Origin: Halichoerus grypus
Taxonomy: Eukaryota; Chordata; Mammalia; Carnivora; Phocidae
Length of the DNA stretch: 64,000 nt
Direction: 5' to 3'
Assembly: GCF_964656455.1 (NCBI RefSeq)
Contig: NC_135715.1
Location: 73,917,414 to 73,981,413, forward strand
Below the pieces are notes generated by a model. It was given only the letters and a program-made list of their open reading frames with translations, made no database searches and was not told the DNA's origin. This document shows positions 35,886 through 64,000 of this stretch, in pieces (within the stretch, counting starts at the first letter, position 1; each line of letters starts with the position of its first letter). A program made the position numbers and the translations under genes.

Positions 35886-37499
35886 TACTGGAGGAAGAAG
35901 GGGACCAAGAGGATTTTGAAGGTGCACAAGAGGGAGGAGCCTTTGATTAAATCAGACAAAATTGTGAGTTGTCTATTTTTGCCTATTAATAGCATATTTT
36001 CCACCAATGAAGAAACTCAACTGGAAAAGCAATTACTGCATATTAACCAAGCCGATTTTAGGGCCCAGTAAGCCAGCCTCAGTTTTCACATCCACTAGCA
36101 CTGTTGAGTATGCTTTCAACACACATTATCAGTTAACTGGTAAGATACAAATTCTTTTTGTATTTTGTAACTTACATGAGAAAACACACCTAAGAAATCA
36201 CTTTATTTGTCCACAGGACAGCCGTCACTGGCAGGCCACAAGCTTACCAATTTCATGTCTGGCAAGTGCTGCCCAGGACACGTTTTGTGCTCTGAACAGA
36301 GTGGCTGCTTCACCATGTATGACGATCCTAGACTTATTCCTTTCTCTGGGGCCTGGAAGCTGAGGTAATCTGACTTTACCACATAGCTGATTGCCTTTGA
36401 GCAGGGCATAATCTCTCCAAACCTCATTTTTTTTTTTCATTTGTAAAATGGGGAAAATAATACTTAACTCCTCAAATTTTTGTGAGGAATAGTATGTGTA
36501 AAATGCTTCACATAGTGCCTGGCACGTGGTAGGCAGTCCGTGTTACTTTAGGGTCCAGCTGAGATAATACAGTTAATCATGCAACTTTGAATAGTGATTG
36601 AGCTTGCCCCACACAGAGCCTTTTAGCATTTCTGTGACTCACTGAAAGCATCATAGTTATGACTACAATTCTTAGTGTTTACAGGAACTTGGAAAAGAAT
36701 GACTTCACGGAGGCCTTACCTGAAGTAACTGGCAGAACCAAGCCCTAGGCCTTTTGATCCCAAACCCATGTTCCTTCTGATGCTTTGCACCAATACCTTC
36801 CCCTCCTCGCCCCTGAAATCTTTCGCACCATACTCTTTTCTCTTCTCAAAAGATAAACAGTATGGTTCTTAACCTTCCGTTTCGTGCTTGATCCAATAAT
36901 GGCTCCCATTGCTGTATTTCCTGTGTGCGTATCCTGACTCCTCAACTAAGTTCCGTGAGTATCTGAAGATAGGGATTGTGGTCTGTTTCAGTTCTGTTTG
37001 GCCACGAGTCCTCACAGCCTATCTAACACAGACCCAATGCACAGGAAATGTGAATTCAGCTCCATCGCTCCCTCAAAACCCATTCAGGCTATGAGAAAAT
37101 CCACAGCCGTCCAGGTGAGATGAATATTGTGAGGAGAATTAATTGTTCAGCAACATTTTTGAAAAGCAGGAGCCCCTAACCTTCACAGAATTCAAAAAGA
37201 AAAAACTTAATCAAGGCTATTGAAGTCAGAGGTACCTTTAAATATTTCAGCCCTGGAATTACTATGTCAAGCATTCCGCTTGCGCTCATGTAATTGCTCT
37301 AAGCTGATTCATGAAAGGCTAGGAAACATCTGGTCATGAAATGACCCAGAAAGTTCAACTTACCTGCTAGAACTAGGTCATATTGTAAGTCTTCAGAAAA
37401 ATTACATCTCCATATGGAGAGAACGCTAATAATAGCTAACTTTAATGAATGCCTACATGCTAGGCATGTGCTAAATGCTTGAATTATTGGATTTTAAAC
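35886..37499. other. Intergenic stretch with one MIR piece
   Basis: A MIR-like segment at about 36410-36545 (catttgtaaaatggggaaaa, gtgcctggcacgtggtag). Otherwise nothing gene-like. Confidence 0.5.
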
Positions 37500-39580
37500 A
37501 AACTGACTTTAAGGCATCATTTACATACAATACAAATTGCCAGTTTACAGTGTACAGTTCCAGTTTTGAAAAATGTATACATATACCCATATAACCATCA
37601 CTACAATTAAGATTCTACTGAATATCCATTATTATTGCTGAGTGATCTATCCCACTGCATGGATGTACTACAATTTGTTTACCTATTCATCTGTTGGTAG
37701 ACATCCATTTTGGTGCTATAATAAATAAAAGTGCTTTGAACATTGTGTGGACACGTTTTCATTTCTCTGGGGTAAATACACAAGAGTGCAATCGCAGGGT
37801 CCCATGGGAAATATATGTTTAATTTTATAAGGAACTGTCAAATTGCTTTCTGAAGTGGCTGTGCTGCTGTATATTCCTAGCAGTATGACAATTCCCGTTG
37901 CTCCCTGTCCTTGCCAGCACTAGGTATTGTTGGTCCTTTTGTCCTCCTTCTGTTTGTTGTTTACTATGCTGGAGTTTAAAACTACTAAAATTTACCTGAA
38001 CAGTTCTGTGAGCTTTGACACATATTATTTGTGTAGCCATGACAAACATCAGGATATAGAAGAGTTTCAACACCACAAAAAATGCCCACATGTTCTTTTT
38101 CAGTCAATCCCTCTTCTCCCTCCTGTGCCTGGCAACTAGTGATTTCTGTTCTTATAATTTTGCCTTTTCCAGAATGTCATAAAAATGAGATCACACAGTA
38201 TGGAGTCTGAGTCTGACTTCTTGCATTTAGCAGAGTGCGTTGCGAATCATTCATGTGTATTAGTAATGCACTTCCTACTTCACTATATGGGAAATTCCCT
38301 ATTTCACCGTATCTGTTCACCATTTGGAGAACGTTTGGATAGGTTTCTGGCTTTTAGTAATTACAAATAAAGCTCCTGTAAAGATTTGTGTACAGATTTC
38401 TGTGTGAACATGTTCTTGCTTCACTTGGGATAGTCGAATTATATGACAAGGGTATGTTTAACTTTAAAAGAAACTGTTAACCTTTTCCAAAATGACTGCG
38501 TCATTTTGCATTCCCACTAGCAATGTGAGAGTTCTAGTTACTGCGCATCTTCACTGGCATTTGGTGCTCAGTTATTTTTAGTTTTAACCATTTTAAAAAC
38601 AGGTGTGTAGTAGTATCTCATTGTGGCTTTAATTTACATTTCCCTAATTAGCAATGATGTTAAGCATCTTTACAGAAGCTTATCTGCCATCGGCTTATCT
38701 TCTTTGGTGAAATGTTTGTTCAAACCTTTTGCCCATAAGAAAATTGGTTTCTTTTTTATTATTGAGTTTTAAGGGTTCTTTGTGTTTCTAGATACAAGTT
38801 TTCATGTGACTTGCAAATATCTTCTCCCAGTCTGTGTTTGCCTTTCCATTCTCTTAATAGTCTATTGAAAAGCAGAAGCTCTGAGGGTTCTAGAGGGGAG
38901 GGGGTTGGGAGGATGGGTTGGCCTGGTGATGGGTATTGAGGAGGGCACATTCTGCATGGAGCACTGGGTGTTGTGCACAAACAATGAATCATGGAACACT
39001 ATATCTAAAACTAATGATGTAATGTATGGGGATTAACATAACAATAAAAAAATTTAAATAAAAAAAAAGAAAAGCAGAAGCTCTTAATTGTGATAAAGTC
39101 TAACTTTTCAATCTTTTATGCATCATGCTTTTGGTAGCATACCTAAGAAATTTTTGCCTAACACAAGGTCATAAAGTTTTTCCTATATTTTATTTGACAG
39201 GTTTTATAGTTTTTGGCTTTATACTTAGATTTAGGTTTATGATCTGTTTTGACTTAATTTCTGTAATGCGTGCAAGGTATGAATCAAAGCTTTGTTTGGT
39301 TAGTTTTTGCATAAGGATACCAAATTGCTCCAGCACTATTTGCTGAAAAGACCATCCTTTTTCTCCTAAAATGCTTTCACAGTTCCATGGAAAATCAATT
39401 GCCCTTATATGTATCAGTATCTTTCTGGACTCTGTGTTCTATTGATTTATGTGCCTATTCTTTCTCCAATACCACAATGTCTTGATTACTGTAGGTTTAG
39501 ATTAAGTCTTAAAAATCAGGTAATGTATCCTCTAGGTTCTAGTTCTTTTGCTTCTTCATATAAATTTTAGAAAAAGTTTA
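37500..39580 (-). repeat. Old L1, antisense, interrupted by a young L1
   Basis: Plus-strand text is the reverse complement of an L1M 3' UTR and ORF2 end: ctgtccttgccagcactagg, tgtagtagtatctcattgtg, tcatgcttttggtagcatac, tgctccagcactatttgctg, cttgattactgtaggtttag. The element continues unbroken on both sides of the insertion at 38883-39068. It meets a plus-strand L1 at about 39590. Dead copy. Confidence 0.8.
38883..39068 (+). mobile_element. Young 5'-truncated L1 insertion
   Basis: Holds only the very end of a carnivore L1 3' UTR: ggtgatgggtattgaggagg, atggagcactgggtgttgtg, caatgaatcatggaacacta, ctaatgatgtaatgtatgg, then caataaaaaaatt and an A-rich tail. A perfect 16-bp target-site duplication, gaaaagcagaagctct, lies at 38867-38882 and 39069-39084, and the surrounding older L1 is continuous once it is removed. 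Confidence 0.92.
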
Positions 39581-39589
39581 TTGATATCT

Positions 39590-41788
39590 ACCAAATATCC
39601 TCCTGCAAAAACATATAACCTCCTGGAACTGAATCAGGAAAATATAGAAAATTTGAGGGATTTCCAGCAATGAAATTGAATCAGTAATCAAAAAACTCTC
39701 AAGAAACAAAAATCCAGGACCAAGATGGTTTCACAGGTGAATTCTACCAAACATTTAAAGAAGAGTTAATACCTATTTTTCTCAAACTATTCCAAAATAT
39801 TAGGAAACTGAATCCAACAATACATTAAAAAAAATCATGCACCACAATCCAGTGTGATTCATTCCTGGTATGCATGGGTGGTTCAATATTTGCAAGTCAA
39901 TGTGATACATTACATTAACAAGAAAAAAAGGATAAAAACTGCATGATCATTTTAATAGATGCAAAAAAGCATTTGACAAAGTATAACATCCATTCATGGT
40001 AAAAACCCTCAACAGAGTAGGTTTAGAGGGAACATACCTCAACATAATAAAGGCCATCTATGAAAAACCCACAGCTAACATCATAGTCAATGGTGAAAAA
40101 CTGAGAGCTTTTCCCCTAAGATCAGGAATAAGACAAGGATGTCTACTCTCACCACTTGTATTCCACATAGTACTAGAAGTCCTAGCCACAGCAATCAGAC
40201 AAGAAAAAGAAATAAAAGACATTCAAATTGGTAAGGAAGAAGTAAACTTTCACTATTTGCAGATGACATGATACAATATATATAAAAAAACCTTAAAACT
40301 CCATCAAAAAACTACTAGAACTGATAAATGAACTCAGTAAGGTTGCAGCATACAAAATCAATATACAGAAATCCACTGCATTTCTATACACTAATAATGA
40401 AGTAGCAGGGAGAGAAATTAAGAAAACAATCCCATTTACATTTACATCAAAAAGAATAAAATACCTAGGAATAAACTTAACCAACAAGGTGAAAGACCTG
40501 TATTCCAAAAACTATAAAACACTGATGAAAGAAACTGAAGACACAAACATATGGAAAGACATTCCCTCATGGATTGAAAGAACCACTATTGTTAAAATGT
40601 GCATACTACACAAAGCAATCTACAGAGTTAACGCAATCCCTATCAAAACACCAACAGCATTTTTCATAGAACTAGAATAACCCTAAAATTTGTCTGGAAC
40701 CACAAAAGACCCCAAAGAGCCAAAGCAATCTTGAAAAAGAAGAAAAAATGGAGGTATCACAATCCCAGATTTCAAGATATACTACAAAGCTGTACTAATC
40801 AAGACGGTATAGTACTAGCACAAAACCAGACACATAGTTCAATGGAACAGAATAGAGACCCAAGAAATAAACCCATGCTTATATGGTCAATTAATCTTTG
40901 ACAAAGGAGGCAAGAATATGCAATGTGAAAAGGCAGTCTCTTTAACAAATGATGTTGGGAAAACTGGACAGCTATATGCAAAAGAGTGAAACTGGATCCC
41001 TTTCTTACACTATCTACAAAAATAAACTCAAAATGGATTAAAGACCTAAATGTGAGACCTGAAACCATAAAAGTCCTAGAAGAGAACACAGGCAGTAATT
41101 TCTCTGACATCAGCTGTAGCAACATTTTTCTAGGTATGTCTCCTGAGGCAAGGAATACAAAAACAAAAATGAACTATTGGGACTACGTCAAAATAAAAAG
41201 GAAACAATCAGCAAAACTAAGGGCAACCTACAGGATGGGAAAATATACTTGCAAATGACATATCCAAAAAAAGGGCTAGTGTCCAAAATATATAAAGAAC
41301 AGTTACAACTCAATACCCCCAAAACAAATAACCCAATTAAAAAATGGGCGGAAGACATGAATAGACATGTTTCCACAGAAGATATCCAGATGGCCAACAG
41401 ACACATGAAAAGGGGTTTAACATCACTCATCATCACGGAAATGCAAAACAAAACCACAATGGGATATCACTTTACACCTGTCAGAATGGCTAAAATTAAA
41501 AATACAAGAAACAAGTGTTGACAAGGATGCGGAGGAAAAGAAACCCTCCTACACTGTTGGTGGGAATGCAAACTGGTGCAGCCACTGTGGAAAACAGTAT
41601 GGAGGTTCCTCAAAAAGTTAAAAATAGAATTACCATATGACTCAGCAATTTCACTACTGGGTATTTACCCAAAGAATAGGAAAACACTAATTTGAAAAGA
41701 CACATACACTTTTACTGCAGCATTATTTACAATAGCCAAACTATGGAAGCAGCCCAAGTGCCCACGGATAAATGAATGGATAAAGACG

Positions 41789-41834
<46 letters not shown>

Positions 41835-41930
41835 GAATATTACTCAGCTATAAAAAAGAATGAAATCTTGCCATTTCAACAACATGGAGGGTATAATCCT
41901 AAGTGAAAGCATAGCACGGAAAATGAAGAG
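39590..41930 (+). repeat. L1 with partial ORF2 (dead) and 3' UTR
   Basis: About 2.3 kb of ORF2 from the reverse transcriptase onward. One open piece at 39996-40271 carries [19 protein letters not shown] and [11 protein letters not shown], both conserved in L1 reverse transcriptase. A shift follows, so the FADD-type catalytic site falls out of that frame (sequence near 40250-40270). Later pieces at 40489-40680 and 40986-41521 cover the ORF2 C-terminus. The tail has ggaatattactcagctataa and an internal (CA)n. Not functional. Confidence 0.85.
41791..41832. repeat. (AC)21 microsatellite
   Basis: A pure run of AC dinucleotides within the L1 3' part, replacing the usual gatgtggtatatatacac stretch. 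It is likely to vary in length between individuals. Confidence 0.97.
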
Positions 41931-41934
41931 TCTA

Positions 41935-43900
41935 AAGTAATTGGGAGTAGAGTAATCGATGGGGAGAGAGAGAGAGTAAATGAGAATGGTGAGGAAGCTA
42001 ACAAACTGGATTATTTTAGACAATGTTGAGAAATTCTGACTTTATTCTAAGTGTGATGGGAAGCCATTGAAGGATTAAGAGCATGCACAATGACCATTCT
42101 AGTTTATTCTTTAAAAGGATGACAAAGTCCTTACCCCCAAGGGGGAGACAGACAATAAACAAATACACAAACAAACAAAAAAACATATATGTATAAAAAT
42201 GCCGAGTAGTAATCACTGTTCTGAAGAGAAAGGATCACTGCTATGTGGAAGGCAGGCTACAGAATGGTGTGAGTGGAAGCATGAGTGGGAGCCAGGCACC
42301 AGTTAGGAAGCTAGATGGTGGCTAGGGAGAGAAGATTAAAAGTTCTCTTTTGGATATGCTGGGTTTGAGATACTATTTGACACCCAAACACAAAGTCACT
42401 TATGCACTCATTCATTCACTCAGTAAATACTTGCAAGCACTACTGTGAACCCCCAGGCACTCTTCCAGTTGCTGGGATTATGGTAGTACATAAAAAGCCT
42501 GCCTAGAGGTGTTAGCTAACTGTGGTGGTGATCCTGTTGCCCTACCTGAGTATATCCAATCAACATCTCTTACCCCTCAAACAAACACGATGTTACATGT
42601 CAATTACATCTCATTGAAAAAAGGCTGCCTTTGTGGAGTTTATCTTCGGGTAGGGTGGGGAGAAACAGCAAGCAAGTGTAAGTCAGCGGGGTCTGTGCTA
42701 GGAGGGAAGGTGAAGCAGGGTGAAGGGGATAGGGAGTGGGGAGGTGGAGAACAGGCTGCTATTTCAGAGTGGAAAGGATAAGCCTCTCTAAGAAAAGATC
42801 TGAGCAGGCCTGAAGAAGTGAGGGAGTGAGCCCAGAACTAGCTGGGGAGAGCGGGAGGCAGATGCAGACAGAATAGAGCCTAAGAGTCGTGAGACAACAG
42901 GTGCTTGGCAGGATCGAGGAACAGTGAAGGACAGCAGTGCCTCTGGAGTGAAGCACATGAGGGGTGACAGAAGATAGTCATAAGAAATAGGGGGCCACCA
43001 TGAATGTGCAGGGACCCGCTGGCTTTCACCGAGCCAGAAGCACTGGAGGGATGAGAGCAGAGGAGGGCCATGAGCTGTGTTAAAATCGTCACTCAGGCTG
43101 CTGTGTGTGTGTGTGGAGAAGGCTGAGGGAGTTTAGGGTGGAAACAGGCAGGAAGCTTGTGTAAGAGTCTAGGGAAGAGGTGGCTGTGCTTTGGCACAGG
43201 GCGGCGCAGTAAAGGTGGTGAGGGCAGTTTGACTGGGGATAGAAAGGGGAAGCACCCAAGATTTGCATATGGAATGGATATAGTGTGTGTGAGGGGATGG
43301 TGCCAAGGTTTCTGTGTGGCTTGGATGACTCGGAGGGAGGGGGTTCCTAATCACTGAGATGGTTAAGTCTGTAAAAGGAGCAGGGTGGATGGCGGAGCCA
43401 GGAGTCTGCTTTGGATGTCTTCAGTCTAGAGACCATCTGCAGTAATGAGTCAGATACAGCAGGTAGGTCTGGATAGGAAATCTGGGAACCATCATCCTAC
43501 CCAAGTCCTGAGCCTGGGTGAGAGTACCTGGGGGCAAGTGGAAAGAGGAGAGGCTGAGATGGAATAGGGCTCCTTCCACGGAGCTTCCATTCTACAGGAA
43601 GAGACAGAAAGTGGTCAAAAATATGTGATGGGTGCAATGTAGAGAAATAAGGCGAGGAATGCACTAGACGATGATGGTTGGTATGTGTCTGGGTATGTTA
43701 TTTGTCTATGTGTCACAGATGCAATTAAATATATGAATCTGGAACTGTACATGAAATAATCTGGATATATAAATTTAATAGTCACCAACATGTTGAACAC
43801 CTCAAGACTGGACAGGATCACTCCGAGAACGGACGTTGATAAAGAAATTTAAAGATCTGAGAACTGAGCCCTAGGAGTTTCCAACATTTACAGTGGAACT
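41935..43900 (+). repeat. Ancient interspersed repeat region, family uncertain
   Basis: Contains gtgatgggaagccattgaag, gggagacagacaataaacaa, actcattcattcactcagta, ggctgctgtgtgtgtgtgtg, agtctgctttggatgtcttc and other phrases found in an old mammal-wide repeat family. Probably several decayed pieces. Similar text occurs at 12340-13110 and 61240-61510. I do not assign a name. Confidence 0.4.
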
Positions 43901-43999
43901 TGCTATAATGGGTTTTGCTTTCTGAAATTTATGCAGAAGGTGGGTTGTCAACAGGGCAGCCCTCTCTCCAAGCCACTGACTGAACTGCTACTGTTCGCT

Positions 44000-44150
44000 C
44001 CATCTTGAGACCAGCTTGGAGGTGTTCTTCCTGTGTTTTCCTCAGACTCCACATCAGAACCAACTGAGGAGCTTGTTAAAAATGAAGATTCCATGTCCCT
44101 CCCCATTCCCCCGAACCAACCTCTGGGACTAGACCCAGAGAAAACAAACC
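44000..44150 (+). repeat. MER5-like remnant
   Basis: Contains cagactccacatcagaacca, gaggagcttgttaaaaatga and ctctgggactagacccagag, the order expected for MER5. The plus-strand 124-codon frame at 44033-44407 starts inside it and is not a gene. Confidence 0.5.
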
Positions 44151-44779
44151 GCAGACGATTTTCCTGCCCACGGAGGTTGGAAGCCACTGCATCCAAGGCA
44201 GGGAGGAGAACAGAAGACGATTTGAGTGAAGGGAGACAAGACGACAGGTTAGGTCAGACTGACTCAGTCTGCGGCCAGAGGGGAGCTCCTGAAGGTGCGG
44301 AGGACGGAGCTCCAGGATCACATCCTCACGCTGTGTGGAGCAGCTGTGGGGGGGAGACAGAACACGGAAACGCAGATTCGGCTCCCGAATCACACTTCCT
44401 GCTATAGTCAGGCCTGTCAGGATTGGAATTCCTCAGTTCTTCAAGTGTTTTAGAATGTTTTTATAGGAATGAGCTGACTTTTTAAGAAAAAAACTATGTT
44501 AGCTTTTTTAATCTTCTGTGTTTTGTGCTGAAGGAGGGAGGAAAAATAATTATTTGGGCTAAAACAAATTGTTCCCAGCATAACACAGAATTAGGCCTTA
44601 TTCTAGAAATGGAAGGCTCATCATAATTCTTTCAATTAGAAAGGTGTCTAGTCGACATCTTCTATTATAGTGCTAAGTGCAACAGAGCAAGGAATCCATA
44701 TCTAAATCATAAGTCATTATACTCCACTCCACTCTGGAGGCTGAATATATAGACACTATTAAGGAAAACAACTGAAGAG
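44151..44779. other. Intergenic spacer before the CDK8 3' end
   Basis: Nothing recognised. It lies downstream of the inferred CDK8 polyadenylation site. Confidence 0.4.
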
Positions 44780-44780
44780 A

Positions 44781-44786
44781 TTTATT
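44781..44786 (-). terminator. Possible distal CDK8 polyadenylation signal
   Basis: Plus-strand tttatt is AATAAA on the CDK8 strand. It lies about 95 bp beyond the preferred signal, so it could serve a slightly longer 3' UTR. Weak evidence alone. Confidence 0.3.
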
Positions 44787-44859
44787 TAGAGGCCACTTGT
44801 TAAGGCATGCTTTAAAATAAAACACTTCTGTGTATATAAAAATAGAGCCGACTTCATAT

Positions 44860-46025
44860 TTTGATTTATGAAAAATAAATTTATTACATAACACCTTGTT
44901 TTTAACAATGTTCAATTTTTTTTTTAAATTCAGAATACTTGTGTCATTCATGTAAAATAGTTTGATACAGTACATTGTATGTTATAGGTTTTTTTTTTTT
45001 CCTCAAAAATTCTAAGGCTCTCCTACTCCTTCTCCTTTGCTGAAGTAAGGGCACCCTAAACAACGTGCGAACAAGTTTTAAAAAGTAAAATTAACTGAAC
45101 AAAATTTTAATAGCACTACACCAACCAGCTTTAAAATCAGGACAAAATATCTGAATCGGATGCCGCACCTTTCAGAGGAAGTTATCATTCATGCTTTTTT
45201 CATCTTAAAGCATGCTCACTAATCAGCAACACCAACAGGAAAAATAAAACACTGTCTATGACAATCATTTCAGTTTGTTTGCTGAACCAAACAGGTTTAT
45301 ATCAATGACAACATATTTAATTACTATCAAATAGCAGCTTTAATACCAGTCAAGTCATAGATTGAAAACAAAAACAAACTTATAAGTTGGAAATTAATCT
45401 TTGGGAGTTTTGAAACCTTTCTGGAAAAACTATGTGGCTTTTGTACTTTCAAAAAAACCCAAGCAATAGTCTTGGTCAAAAAACACTGATTAATGTAGAA
45501 AATGAATCAACCCACTGATAAGACACTAAAATGAAAGGTGTACCAAAATAATCTCACTTTGAGTCTTGGTTATTTTGTTGAGTTAACACATACTGTATGT
45601 TTCAAGTACCAGTTAAACTTTCGTGTGTGTGTGTGTACTATTGGTCAGATAATGTTGTTACACTGAAAGAATTCACCACATACAACGACAAATGCTTGCC
45701 CCTAGCACATTTCACAGCTTCAACTGCTACAGACTGTCACTGAAAAAAATGCATTGGTCAGTCTGAACCATGTCAAGTAAACTATGGAAGTAGCAAATCC
45801 ACAACACAAACTGTGCTAGCACTTTCTTTCAAGTCTAACTCCAAAACAGGTACAACTTGGAAGCCACTACCCCGGTCTGTGAAAAGTGGTGGAACTTGGC
45901 TACTGGACAGTCTGAGGATGTGGGTGTACAGTACATTCCCATGGCCCATACCAGGTTCCCGCAGAGAGCTGCACCGTCAGTCCTGCAGTGCTAGCAACAG
46001 TGCATTGACAACATTCCAGCGCAGC
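44860..46025 (-). other. CDK8: CDK8 3' untranslated region (inferred)
   Basis: The AT-rich sequence directly after the CDK8 stop codon, running to just past the AATAAA at 44880-44885. The length of about 1.17 kb fits what I recall of mammalian CDK8 transcripts. No transposable element is recognised inside it, unlike the introns and the flank beyond. It contains a short (GT)n-type tract near 45625. The exact cleavage point is inferred. Confidence 0.65.
44880..44885 (-). terminator. CDK8: CDK8 polyadenylation signal AATAAA (preferred)
   Basis: On the minus strand this reads TGTAATAAATTTATTT. It is a canonical hexamer about 1.14 kb after the stop codon. Cleavage would be expected 10-30 bases on, near 44850-44870. 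Confidence 0.6.

Positions 46026-64000
<17,975 letters not shown>

Noticed and set aside
39996..41521. An active L1 ORF2 protein
   Set aside because: Only broken pieces remain; the frame shifts before the catalytic FADD-type site, and ORF1 and the 5' part are missing.
44033..44407. Plus-strand frame of 124 codons just beyond CDK8
   Set aside because: It begins inside a MER5-like repeat and has no domain or conservation signal I can see.

Overview
This window is mammalian nuclear DNA, almost certainly from a carnivore. Ten complete or near-complete copies of the carnivore tRNA-Lys-derived SINE (CanSINE) carry the diagnostic head (gcgcctgggtggctcag and variants) and an AAATAAATAAA-type tail. 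Their body sequence (gggatcgagcccc, ggaagcctgcttctccctctccc, acacagcgagagaggg on the other strand) looks like the arctoid type (bear, seal, mustelid) more than the dog or cat type. The species is an inference I could not check.

Only one protein-coding gene is supported: the 3' half of CDK8, the Mediator kinase, on the minus strand from about 44.86 kb to beyond the right edge. Eight coding exons (exons 6-13 if the human 13-exon structure holds) were placed to the base from reading frame, GT/AG junctions and the known protein. Their lengths sum to exactly residues 172-464 of a 464-residue protein. The exons run from the DMG start of the activation segment, through the kinase C-lobe, to the glutamine-rich and proline/serine-rich tail. 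CDK8 is distinguished from its paralogue CDK19 by the tail ([33 protein letters not shown]).

Layout. 1-44.85 kb: intergenic DNA downstream of CDK8 (in human the next gene that way is WASF3, a long distance off). It holds L2, L3/CR1, L1, MIR, MER5-type and LTR-like repeats of different ages, microsatellites and CanSINEs. 44.86-46.03 kb: CDK8 3' UTR. 46.03-63.82 kb: exons 13 to 6 with their introns, which hold five CanSINEs, MIRs, MER5-type elements, an L2 and a retrotransposed transcript tail. 63.82-64 kb: start of the intron towards exon 5.

I found no convincing undescribed system. The most useful points are the tandem (NAGNAG) splice acceptors at CDK8 exons 11 and 12, an unusually long pyrimidine tract before exon 7, the same-sense orientation of all five CanSINEs in the gene, a young L1 nested in an older L1 with clean target-site duplications, an unidentified processed transcript in intron 7, a perfect 26-bp palindrome in intron 6, and two CpG-rich intergenic patches.
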